Assembly (NCBI RefSeq): GCF_016702655.1
Contig: NZ_JADJDO010000003.1
Span: 248,001 to 312,000, forward strand
Direction: 5' to 3'
Length of the DNA stretch: 64,000 nucleotides
From: Ideonella sp.
GTDB taxonomy: Bacteria > Pseudomonadota > Gammaproteobacteria > Burkholderiales > Burkholderiaceae_C
Made by a program: the position numbers and the translations under genes. How positions within the stretch are numbered: the stretch's first letter is position 1; every line of letters begins with the position of its first letter. This document shows, piece by piece, positions 51,768-58,847 of the stretch. Below the pieces are notes generated by a model. That model saw nothing but the letters and a program-made list of their open reading frames with translations, made no database searches and had not been told where the DNA came from.

Positions 51768-52576
51768 GATGACGATGTCTCCGGTCGGGTCTGCAGGCGC
51801 GCGGTGGCGACGCTGCGCTCGCCGCCGCGCACCGCGAGCGCAATGCGCGACGCATCGTCCGCGGCGGGCGTCGCCTCGATGCGCAGGCGTGCGCCGGGCT
51901 CGGTGAACGAACGCACCTTCACGTGCGTGAGTTTCGCCGGCACGTGGCCCGGCGGCGCGACGCCGAGCGCGTGGGTTATCAGCGCGTCGAGCATCAGCGT
52001 CGCCGGGAACACCGCCCGGCGCGGAAAGTGGTCGGAGAAGAAGGGCGCCGCGGCGGGCACCTGCAGCCAGGCCGCGCCGGGCTCGCCGGCGATCGGTTCG
52101 ACCTGCGCCGGTTCGACGCCGCCAAAGCGCCCTGGCGCAGCGCCCTTGGCGCGCAGCAGCGCGAGGCGATCGGCGAGTGCCGCCGGATCGTCGAAGTCGG
52201 CCACGGGCAACATCGGCCCCAGGCAGTCGACGAGTTCGATCACGAGCCGGCCACCGACGCGCGCGCTGCCCGCGTAGGCCACGGCCTCGTCGTCGCACTG
52301 CTCGATCTCGACCGCGAGCTCGAGCACATCGCCCGGCCGCACCTCGCCATGAAAGCGCGTCTCGTTGGCGAGCGCCGCGACCGGCCGGCCGCGAAACGCG
52401 ATCGCCTCCATCGCGACCCAGGCAGCGAGCTGGCCGACCGCCTCGGCAACGAGGCAGGACGGGAAGCGCTCGATCGCGGCCGGCACAGCGAACAACGCGC
52501 GCGCGCGCTGCGCCCGCTCGAAGACGGTGATGCGGTCGACGAAGGAGAAGGCCGCGAAATGCGGGTCGACGCTCAA
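51764..52576 (-). CDS. Double-hotdog 3-hydroxyacyl-ACP dehydratase-like protein
   Basis: 270 residues made of two hotdog halves. The C-terminal half carries the FabA/FabZ catalytic His (His183 in PFFSDHFPRRAVFPATLMLD), but has Asp where FabZ has Glu. The N-terminal half has the Glu segment (SCLVAEAVGQLAAWVAMEAI, Glu45) but no HFP motif. In FabZ dimers each site takes its His and acidic residue from different subunits, so this fused form could build one working site and one dead one. Its place between ACP and ketosynthase genes, overlapping both, supports a role as the cluster's dehydratase. Confidence 0.82.
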   Translation of the reverse strand: MSVDPHFAAFSFVDRITVFERAQRARALFAVPAAIERFPSCLVAEAVGQLAAWVAMEAIAFRGRPVAALANETRFHGEVRPGDVLELAVEIEQCDDEAVAYAGSARVGGRLVIELVDCLGPMLPVADFDDPAALADRLALLRAKGAAPGRFGGVEPAQVEPIAGEPGAAWLQVPAAAPFFSDHFPRRAVFPATLMLDALITHALGVAPPGHVPAKLTHVKVRSFTEPGARLRIEATPAADDASRIALAVRGGERSVATARLQTRPETSSS

Positions 52577-52998
52577 GATGCGGAGGCGGCCTCGCGCTGC
52601 GCGGTGATCACGAGCTTGCAGAAGGTCTCGGGCGTGAACAGGCGCGGGATGTCCTTGGCCTTCATCGGCGTCTTGAAGCGCTCGGCCGGGATCTCCGAGA
52701 GGTAGGCGCGCAACTGCATCATGCCGGCCTCGGTGACGACGCCGCCGCTCTCGAATTCGGCCTCCGAGAGCGCGCCGCGCGCGTTCTCGACGATCTTGCC
52801 GCGCGGGATCTTGATCTTGAACGCGCGCTCGAGGCGAAACACCATGTCGAGGAAGTCGATCGACTCGGCGTCCAGGCCCTCGATCAGCGACACGTCGAGC
52901 TTGATGTCCTCGAGGTCGCAGCCGAGCGCGTCGGCCATCGTTTCGGCGACGGTCGGGAAGACCGCTGCGATTTCTTCCTTGGTGATGGGCGTGGTCAT
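52573..52998 (-). CDS. Acyl carrier protein with C-terminal extension
   Basis: 141 residues; the first 85 form an ACP with the phosphopantetheine attachment Ser46 in EGLDAESIDFLDMVFRLE. The flanking sequence (AAVFPTVAETMADALGCDLE, FKIKIPRGKIVENARG) fits helices 1 and 3. The extra 55 residues (AYLSEIPAERFKTPMKAKDI, FTPETFCKLVITAQREAAS) are not part of a normal FabC-type ACP and may dock a partner. It lies 7 bases after the FabG gene and overlaps the dehydratase start. Confidence 0.9.
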   Translation of the reverse strand: MTTPITKEEIAAVFPTVAETMADALGCDLEDIKLDVSLIEGLDAESIDFLDMVFRLERAFKIKIPRGKIVENARGALSEAEFESGGVVTEAGMMQLRAYLSEIPAERFKTPMKAKDIPRLFTPETFCKLVITAQREAASAS

Positions 52999-53005
52999 CT
53001 TCTTG

Positions 53006-53770
53006 TCACTCCATTTTGAATCCGCCGTCGACGGCGAGGACCTGTCCGGTCATGTAGCTCGCGTGCGACGAAACGAGGAACCATACCGCATCGGCGACCT
53101 CCTCGGGCCGGCCCCAGCGGCGCAGCAGGATGCGCTGCAGCACCGCATCGCCGGCGAGCTCGCGCACCTCGGCCGACATCTCGGTGTCGATGACGCCTGG
53201 CGCGACGGCGTTGACGCGCACCTTGCGCGGCGCCAGCTCGACCGCGAGCGCGCGCGTGAAGGCGTTGATCGCGCCCTTGCTCGCCGCGTAGTTGGTCTGC
53301 CCGCGGCCGCCCTTGTCGCCCGCGACGGAGCTCAGGTTGACGATCGCGCCGGCGCGCTGCGAGGTCATGTAGGGCACGACGGCGCGGCACATCGCGAAGA
53401 CGCCGCCGACATTGGTCGCGAGCACCTCGTTCACGTCGGCGTCCTCGAACGCAGCGAGCGGGTTGTCGCGCGTGATGCCGGCGTTGTTGACGAGGATGTC
53501 GATGCGCCCGGCGCGGTCGGCGATGCGCTCGACGGCGGCAGCGCAGGCCGCACTGTCGCGGATGTCGAGCTGCTCGGCGGCCACGCTCCAGCCCGCAGTG
53601 CGCGCCGCGGCGAGCACTTCCTCCGCGGCCGCGGCATTGCCGCGGTAGAAGAAGGTCACGTCGGCGCCGTCGGCGGCCAGGCGTTCGACGATCGCGCGCC
53701 CGATGCCGCGGCTGCCGCCGGTGACGATGGCGACCTTGCCCTCGATGCCGCTCGGCCTGGACGCGCTCAT
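53006..53770 (-). CDS. fabG: 3-oxoacyl-ACP reductase (FabG-like SDR)
   Basis: 254-residue short-chain dehydrogenase that would reduce the 3-oxoacyl-ACP with NADPH. Cofactor loop VTGGSRGIGRAI, NNAGITRDNPLAAFEDADVN (FabG hallmark), and the catalytic residues Ser148, Tyr161, Lys165 in NLSSVAGDKGGRGQTNYAASK. The C-terminus GQVLAVDGGFKME is standard. Start ATG 53770 overlaps the upstream reductase stop. Its pairing with a FabL-type protein suggests one ketoreductase and one enoyl reductase in the same module. Confidence 0.93.
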   Translation of the reverse strand: MSASRPSGIEGKVAIVTGGSRGIGRAIVERLAADGADVTFFYRGNAAAAEEVLAAARTAGWSVAAEQLDIRDSAACAAAVERIADRAGRIDILVNNAGITRDNPLAAFEDADVNEVLATNVGGVFAMCRAVVPYMTSQRAGAIVNLSSVAGDKGGRGQTNYAASKGAINAFTRALAVELAPRKVRVNAVAPGVIDTEMSAEVRELAGDAVLQRILLRRWGRPEEVADAVWFLVSSHASYMTGQVLAVDGGFKME

Positions 53771-54522
53771 CCTGAAATGGCGAAGCCGCCGTCGACGACC
53801 AGCGTGTGGCCGTTGATCATGTTGGCTTCGGGCAGGCACAGCAGATAGACCGCGTCGGCCACGTCCGCGGGCGTCAGCACCGGGCCGGCGGGCGTGCGCG
53901 CGGCGTAGTTGGCGAGCACCTCGTCGCGGTTCGGGAAGTAGGCCAGCGCGTCGGTATCGACGACGCCCGCGCTCACCGTGTTGACGCGGATGCCGCGCGG
54001 CCCGAGCTCCTGCGCCAGTGCGCGCGCGAGCGCCTCCAGCGCGGCCTTCGAGGCACCGATGAAGCCGTAGCCCGGCATCGCGCGCACCGACCCGAGGCTC
54101 GACAGCGCGACGATGCGCCCGCCGTCCTTCATCAGCGGCAGCGCGCGCTGCGTCAGCAGGTTCAGCGCGAGCGCGTTGGTCTCCATGCACCAGCGCCAGT
54201 GCTTGAGCGTCATCTCGGTGGTCGGCTTCAAGACGCCGCTCGCGGCGTTGCTGACGATGATGTCGATGCGGTCGAAGTGTTTGCCGAACTCGGCGAAGAG
54301 CTCGTCGACGCTCGCCGGGATGCCCACGCTCGCCTGGATCGCGACCGCCCGGCGGCCCAACGCGCGGATCTCGCCGCACAGCGCCTCGGCCTCGTCGGCG
54401 CTGTTGTAGTAGTTGGCGGCGACGTCGCAGCCGGCCGACGCGAGCTTGAGCGCGATCGCGCGGCCGATGCCGCGCGCCGCGCCGCTGACGAGGGCGACCT
54501 TGCCGCTGAGTGCGCCTGACAT
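53767..54522 (-). CDS. fabL: Enoyl-ACP reductase III (FabL-like SDR)
   Basis: 251 residues. Though SDR in fold, the active site follows the FabL pattern: Tyr152-x6-Lys159 in LSSLGSVRAMPGYGFIGASK, rather than the Tyr-x3-Lys of FabG. Other FabL-like features are VSNAASGVLKPTTEMTLKHW and SAGVVDTDALAYFPNRDEVL. It would saturate the trans-2-enoyl-ACP. First gene of the minus-strand lipid module; start at 54522 (an upstream start at 54573 adds unconserved residues). Its presence argues that the module can make saturated acyl chains, unlike aryl-polyene clusters, which lack an enoyl reductase. Confidence 0.85.
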   Translation of the reverse strand: MSGALSGKVALVSGAARGIGRAIALKLASAGCDVAANYYNSADEAEALCGEIRALGRRAVAIQASVGIPASVDELFAEFGKHFDRIDIIVSNAASGVLKPTTEMTLKHWRWCMETNALALNLLTQRALPLMKDGGRIVALSSLGSVRAMPGYGFIGASKAALEALARALAQELGPRGIRVNTVSAGVVDTDALAYFPNRDEVLANYAARTPAGPVLTPADVADAVYLLCLPEANMINGHTLVVDGGFAISG

Positions 54523-54660
54523 GCTGCTGCTGATTCCTGGGTCGCGAGGGCGTTGACGACGAACGCCCGGCACGGACGTTCGCGTCGGCGGGCAGGCGCG
54601 GATTTTAGCCCTTGCCTCGCCGCCGGACGCGGCGCTTGCGGCGCGGCGGGCTGCGCCGTC

Positions 54661-54714
54661 CTAATCCTCGCCTCATCGCGCGCTAACCGTGGCCTAACAG
54701 CGCGTGCCTATCTT
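54661..54714 (+). promoter_or_regulatory. Four CTAAC-like boxes at exact 11-base spacing, with a -10-like TATCTT
   Basis: Boxes CTAAT (54661), CTCAT (54672), CTAAC (54683) and CTAAC (54694) start 11 bases apart, one helical turn, the arrangement of OmpR/PhoB-family operator arrays. A -10-like TATCTT lies at 54709-54714, 54 bases before the protease ATG. The boxes lie between the divergent FabL and protease genes and could act on either. The regulator is not identified. Confidence 0.6.
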
Positions 54715-54767
54715 TGCCGGGTCGGGATGCATCGCGTCCCTTGTGATGGCCTCTTCAAGGAATCCTC

Positions 54768-56258
54768 ATGACCCTCAAGCCCATCGTCTATGCCCTCGCC
54801 GCCGCGGGCCTGGTTGCCGCCGGCAGCACCGGCACGCTCGTCCTGGCCAACACCGGCTGGCTCGGCAGTCGCGGCGCACCGGCCGCTGCTCCGGCCGCCG
54901 TCACGAACGGCGACACGCCGCCGGCGCAGGCGGTGCAGGTGGCACAGGTCGCGCCCGCCGCCACCGGCACGACGCCCAACTTCCGCGCCATCGCCGAGCA
55001 GGCCGGCCCGGCGGTCGTCGGCATCACCGTCGAGGGCAAGCGCGGCGCCGACGACGACGAAGCGCCGGCCGATCTGCGCGGCATGCCGGGCTTTCCGGGC
55101 GGCCACCCCGGCTTTCCCGGCGCCGAGCGACCCTTCCGCGGCCAGGGTTCGGGCTTCATCGTCAGCGCCGACGGTCTCGTCCTGACCAACGCGCACGTCG
55201 TGCGCGGCGCGACCGAGGTGACGGTCAAGCTGAGCGACCGGCGCGAGTTCAAGGCCAAGGTGCTCGGGTCGGACACGGTGACCGACGTCGCCGTGCTGCG
55301 CATCGACGCCAAGGGGCTGCCGACGGTGCGCCTGGGCGATCCGCAGCAACTGCAGGTCGGCGACGCGGTGATGGCGATCGGCTCGCCGTTCGGCTTCGAG
55401 CAGACCGCGACGCAGGGCATCGTCAGCGCCAAGGGGCGCTCGCTGCCGGGCGACGCGGCGGTGCCCTTCATCCAGACCGATGCCGCGGTGAACCCTGGCA
55501 ACTCGGGCGGCCCGCTGTTCGACGCCAACGGCGAGGTGGTCGGCATCAACGCGCAGATCTACTCGCAGTCGGGCGGCTACCAGGGCTTGTCGTTCGCGAT
55601 CCCGATCAACGTCGCGTTGAAGGTCAAGGACCAGATCGTCGCCACCGGCAAGGCGCAGCACGCGCGTCTGGGCGTGACGATCCAGGACTTGAGCCAGCCG
55701 CTCGCGCAGTCCTTCGGCCTCGAGCGCCCGGATGGCGCGCTGGTGGCGAGCATCGCCGCCGACAGCGCCGCCGCCAAGGCGGGTTTGAAGCCCGGCGACG
55801 TGGTGCTCGAGGTCAACGGCGAACCGATTGCGCGCTCGGGCGCGCTGTCCGCACGCATCGGCCTCGCGACGCCGGGCGAGACGGTCAAGCTCAAGATCTG
55901 GCGCGACAAGGCGGCGAGCACGCTCGACGTCAAGCTCGGCAATGCGGAGGAGGGCGCCAAGGTCGCGGCCAACGCCGAAGCGGAAGTCAAGCCGGGACAG
56001 CTCGGCCTCGCGCTGCGCCCGCTGACGCCCGACGAGCGCGCGCAGTCGCGGCTCGAGCAGGGCCTCGTGATCGAGCGCGCCGCCGGCCCGTCGGCGCGCG
56101 CCGGGCTCGCGGCCGGCGACGTGCTGCTCGCGATCAACGGCCAGCCGGTGTCGTCCATCGAGCAGATCAAGGGCGTGCTCGAGCGCAAGCCCAAGAGCGT
56201 GGCGCTGCTCGTCGAGCGCCGCGGCGAGCGCATCTTCGTGCCGGTGAACCTCGGCTGA
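54768..56258 (+). CDS. DegP-like periplasmic serine protease with two PDZ domains, copy 1
   Basis: HtrA-family envelope protease/chaperone, 496 residues. N-terminal export signal (LKPIVYALAAAGLVAAGSTG), then the trypsin-like domain with His in LVLTNAHVVRGATEVTVKLS, Asp in VTDVAVLRIDAKGLPTV and Ser in NPGNSGGPLFDANGEVVGIN. PDZ 1 starts near ARLGVTIQDLSQPLAQSFGL and PDZ 2 near GQLGLALRPLTPDERAQSRL, with AAGDVLLAINGQPVSSIEQI. Start ATG 54768 follows AGGAATCC. A proline/alanine-rich linker joins signal and protease. The next gene is a close duplicate. Likely role: degradation of misfolded envelope proteins. Confidence 0.94.
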   Translation: MTLKPIVYALAAAGLVAAGSTGTLVLANTGWLGSRGAPAAAPAAVTNGDTPPAQAVQVAQVAPAATGTTPNFRAIAEQAGPAVVGITVEGKRGADDDEAPADLRGMPGFPGGHPGFPGAERPFRGQGSGFIVSADGLVLTNAHVVRGATEVTVKLSDRREFKAKVLGSDTVTDVAVLRIDAKGLPTVRLGDPQQLQVGDAVMAIGSPFGFEQTATQGIVSAKGRSLPGDAAVPFIQTDAAVNPGNSGGPLFDANGEVVGINAQIYSQSGGYQGLSFAIPINVALKVKDQIVATGKAQHARLGVTIQDLSQPLAQSFGLERPDGALVASIAADSAAAKAGLKPGDVVLEVNGEPIARSGALSARIGLATPGETVKLKIWRDKAASTLDVKLGNAEEGAKVAANAEAEVKPGQLGLALRPLTPDERAQSRLEQGLVIERAAGPSARAGLAAGDVLLAINGQPVSSIEQIKGVLERKPKSVALLVERRGERIFVPVNLG

Positions 56259-56278
56259 CGAAACCCGGCGGCGGTGTC

Positions 56279-56320
56279 TTCACGTTCGGCTAACGCAAGC
56301 GCCGCCGCCGCGATCTATCG
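56279..56320 (+). promoter_or_regulatory. Two-box version of the CTAAC array before the second protease gene
   Basis: TTCAC (56279) and CTAAC (56290) are 11 bases apart, like the array at 54661-54698, followed by ATCTATCG at 56313-56320, which resembles the CCTATCTT of the first promoter. The distance from the last box to this element is longer here (18 bases against about 10), and further boxes at the same phase are not present. It may be a weaker, duplicated promoter. Confidence 0.4.
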
Positions 56321-56366
56321 TGAGCGCCAACGGACGCCTGCCGCGACCGGCCCTGAAGGAAATGTC

Positions 56367-57854
56367 ATGACACGCAAGCCCCTCGCCCACGCCTTGATCG
56401 CCGCCGGCCTGCTGGCCGCCGCGGGTGCCGGTGCCGCCGGGCTGAAGAAGGTGCAGTCGGCGCCCGGCGCGGACACCGTCGTCGCCGCGGCCAGCGTGCC
56501 GGCGCCGGTCGCGCCCCTGCCGGCCGGATCCACGCCGAACTACCGCGCCATCGTGCAGCAGGCCGGCCCGGCCGTCGTCGGCGTGACAGTCGAAGGCACC
56601 GAGAAGGTCGCCGGCGGCATGCCGGGGCTGCCGCCCGGCATGGAGAACGACCCGTTCTACGAGTTCTTCCGCGGCATCCCGGGCTTCCAGGGCCGGCTGC
56701 CGGGCCAGCGCGGCGGCGAAGTGCCGGTGCGCGGCCAGGGTTCGGGCTTCATCATCAGCGCCGACGGCCTCGTCCTGACCAACGCGCATGTCGTGCGCGA
56801 CATCAAGGACGTGACGGTCAAGCTGAGCGACCGGCGCGAGTTCAAGGCCAAGGTGCTGGGTACCGACAAGGTGACCGACATCGCGGTGCTGCGCATCGAC
56901 GCCAAGGGCCTGCCGACGGTGCGCCTCGGCGACGCGCAGACGCTGCAGGTCGGCGACCCGGTGCTCGCGATCGGCTCGCCGTTCGGTTTCGAGCAGACCG
57001 CGACGCAGGGCATCGTCAGCGCCAAGGGGCGCTCGCTGCCCGGCGACGGCGCCGTGCCCTTCATCCAGACCGACGCGGCGGTGAATCCGGGCAACTCGGG
57101 CGGGCCGCTGTTCGACGGCAGCGGCGCGGTGGTCGGCATCAACGCGCAGATCTACTCGCAGTCGGGCGGTTACCAGGGCCTGTCGTTCGCCATTCCCATC
57201 AACGTCGCGCTCAAGGTCAAGGACCAGATCGTCGCCACCGGCAAGGCACAGCATGCGCGCCTGGGCGTGACGATCCAGGACCTGAACCAGGCGCTCGCGC
57301 AATCCTTCGGCCTCGAGCGGCCCGACGGCGCGCTCGTCGCGAGCGTGGTGCCGGGCAGCGCGGCGGCCAAGGCGGGGCTGAAGTCGGGCGACGTGGTGCT
57401 CGAGGTCAACGGCGAGCCGATCCAGCGCTCGGGCGCGTTGTCGAGCCGCATCGGCCTCGCGACGCCGGGCGAGACGGTCAAGCTCAAGGTCTGGCGCGAC
57501 AAGGCGGCGAGCACGGTCGACGTCAAGCTCGGCAGTGCGGAGGAGGGCAGCAAGACCGCGGCCGCCGACGGCAAGGATGGCGAGCCGGGACAGCTCGGCC
57601 TCGCGCTGCGGCCGCTGACCGGCGAGGAGCGCGCGCGCGCCAAGATCGAGCAGGGCGGGTTGCTGGTCGAAAGCGTCGCCGGCCCGTCGGCACGCGCCGG
57701 CCTCGCGCCGGGCGACGTGCTGCTGGCGATCAACGGCCAGCCGGTGTCCTCGCTCGATCAGGTCAAGCGCGTGCTCGATCGCAAGCCCAAGAGCGTGGCG
57801 CTGCTGATCGAGCGCCGTGGCGCACGCATCTTCGTGCCGGTCAACCTCGGCTAG
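56367..57854 (+). CDS. DegP-like periplasmic serine protease with two PDZ domains, copy 2
   Basis: 495 residues, a tandem duplicate of the preceding gene; long blocks such as SAKGRSLPGD and NVALKVKDQIVATGKAQHAR are identical. Catalytic residues: His in LTNAHVVRDIKDVTVKLS, Asp in VTDIAVLRIDAKG, Ser in NPGNSGGPLFDGSGAVVG. It differs mainly in the signal/linker region and in an added loop (GLPPGMENDPFYEFFRGIPG), which corresponds to the LA-loop segment seen in classical DegP and is replaced by a shorter Gly/Pro-rich stretch in copy 1. ATG 56367 follows GAAGGAAATGTC. It has its own short upstream region of 108 bases. Confidence 0.94.
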   Translation: MTRKPLAHALIAAGLLAAAGAGAAGLKKVQSAPGADTVVAAASVPAPVAPLPAGSTPNYRAIVQQAGPAVVGVTVEGTEKVAGGMPGLPPGMENDPFYEFFRGIPGFQGRLPGQRGGEVPVRGQGSGFIISADGLVLTNAHVVRDIKDVTVKLSDRREFKAKVLGTDKVTDIAVLRIDAKGLPTVRLGDAQTLQVGDPVLAIGSPFGFEQTATQGIVSAKGRSLPGDGAVPFIQTDAAVNPGNSGGPLFDGSGAVVGINAQIYSQSGGYQGLSFAIPINVALKVKDQIVATGKAQHARLGVTIQDLNQALAQSFGLERPDGALVASVVPGSAAAKAGLKSGDVVLEVNGEPIQRSGALSSRIGLATPGETVKLKVWRDKAASTVDVKLGSAEEGSKTAAADGKDGEPGQLGLALRPLTGEERARAKIEQGGLLVESVAGPSARAGLAPGDVLLAINGQPVSSLDQVKRVLDRKPKSVALLIERRGARIFVPVNLG

Positions 57855-57863
57855 GGCAAGGGG

Positions 57864-57878
57864 CCCCGCTCGGCGGGG
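57864..57878. terminator. GC-rich hairpin between convergent genes
   Basis: CCCCGC-TCG-GCGGGG, a perfect 6-bp stem with a 3-base loop, 10 bases after the protease stop and 67 bases from the convergent kynA stop. The position suits a terminator for either direction; there is no T run. Confidence 0.45.
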
Positions 57879-57944
57879 ATAGCCCGGCGCAGCGCTCGGC
57901 AAGGGAACGGGCTCGACGCCCGCGAGCGGGTGTCGGACCGGAGG

Positions 57945-58781
57945 CTACAAGGCCGTGCGCAGCTTCCAGATCTCGGGGAACAGCACCACGTCGAGCATCT
58001 TGCGCAGATAGCCGACACCGCTCGTGCCGCCGGTGCCGCGCTTGAAGCCGATGATGCGCTCGACCGTCGTCACGTGGCGGAAGCGCCAAAGGCGGAAGCT
58101 GTCTTCCAGGTCGGTGAGCTCTTCGCCGAGCTGGTAGACCTCCCAATGCGCCTGTGGCTCGCGGTAGGCAGTGAGCCAGGCCTGCAGGACGGCGTCGTTC
58201 TCCACATAGGGCTGGGTCCAGTCGCGCTCGAGGTGGCTGGCCGGCACCGCCAGGCCGCGCCGCGCGAGCAGGCGCAGCGCCTCGTCGTAGAGCGACGGCG
58301 CGCGCCACGCGGCCTCGACCTCGGCGAGCAGGTCGGGGCGATGCGCGTGCGGCTTCAACATCGCCGCGTTCTTGTTGCCGAGGCTGAACTCGATGCAGCG
58401 GTATTGCCAGCTCTGGAAGCCGCTGCTGTTGGACAGGTAGGGCCGGATCGCCGAATACTCGGGCGGCGTCATCGTCGCCAGCACGTCCCAGGCGTGCACG
58501 AGCTGCTCCATGATGCGGCTCACGCGGGCGAGCATCTTGAACGCCGGTGCCAGTTCGTCGCGCGCGATGCAGGCGACGGCCGCGCGCAGCTCGTGCAGCA
58601 TCAGCTTCATCCACAGCTCGCTCGTCTGGTGCTGCACGATGAACAGCATCTCGTCGTGCGCCGGCGACAGCGGATGCTGGGCCGACAGCACCGCGTCGAG
58701 GTGCAGGTAGTCGCTGTAGGTCATGTCGCGGCTGAAGTCGAGCTTGGCGCCCTCTTCGGCGACGATTCTCTCGTTGCTCAT
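57945..58781 (-). CDS. kynA: Tryptophan 2,3-dioxygenase
   Basis: Heme enzyme that opens the indole ring of tryptophan to N-formylkynurenine, the first step of the kynurenine route. The 278-residue length is normal. Family motifs: MTYSDYLHLDAVLSAQHPLS, DEMLFIVQHQTSELWMKLML, YRCIEFSLGNKN and the heme-ligand/substrate region WRFRHVTTVERIIGFKRGTG followed by GTSGVGYLRK. ATG at 58781. It follows the kynU gene by about 10 bases (to the original kynU stop) and is the last gene of the kyn operon. Confidence 0.97.
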   Translation of the reverse strand: MSNERIVAEEGAKLDFSRDMTYSDYLHLDAVLSAQHPLSPAHDEMLFIVQHQTSELWMKLMLHELRAAVACIARDELAPAFKMLARVSRIMEQLVHAWDVLATMTPPEYSAIRPYLSNSSGFQSWQYRCIEFSLGNKNAAMLKPHAHRPDLLAEVEAAWRAPSLYDEALRLLARRGLAVPASHLERDWTQPYVENDAVLQAWLTAYREPQAHWEVYQLGEELTDLEDSFRLWRFRHVTTVERIIGFKRGTGGTSGVGYLRKMLDVVLFPEIWKLRTAL

Positions 58782-58847
58782 GGCATGTCTTTCAGGTCAC
58801 TGCCGCCCGCTGGTTGAAGCGCGCCTCGCGCCACTCGCCGCTTGCCA

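Noticed and set aside
47825..54522. Calling the lipid module an aryl-polyene cluster
   Set aside because: Ketosynthase, chain-length factor, ACP and dehydratase fit, but the FabL-like enoyl reductase does not, and ammonia-lyase, ligase, thioesterase and exporter genes of such clusters are missing here.
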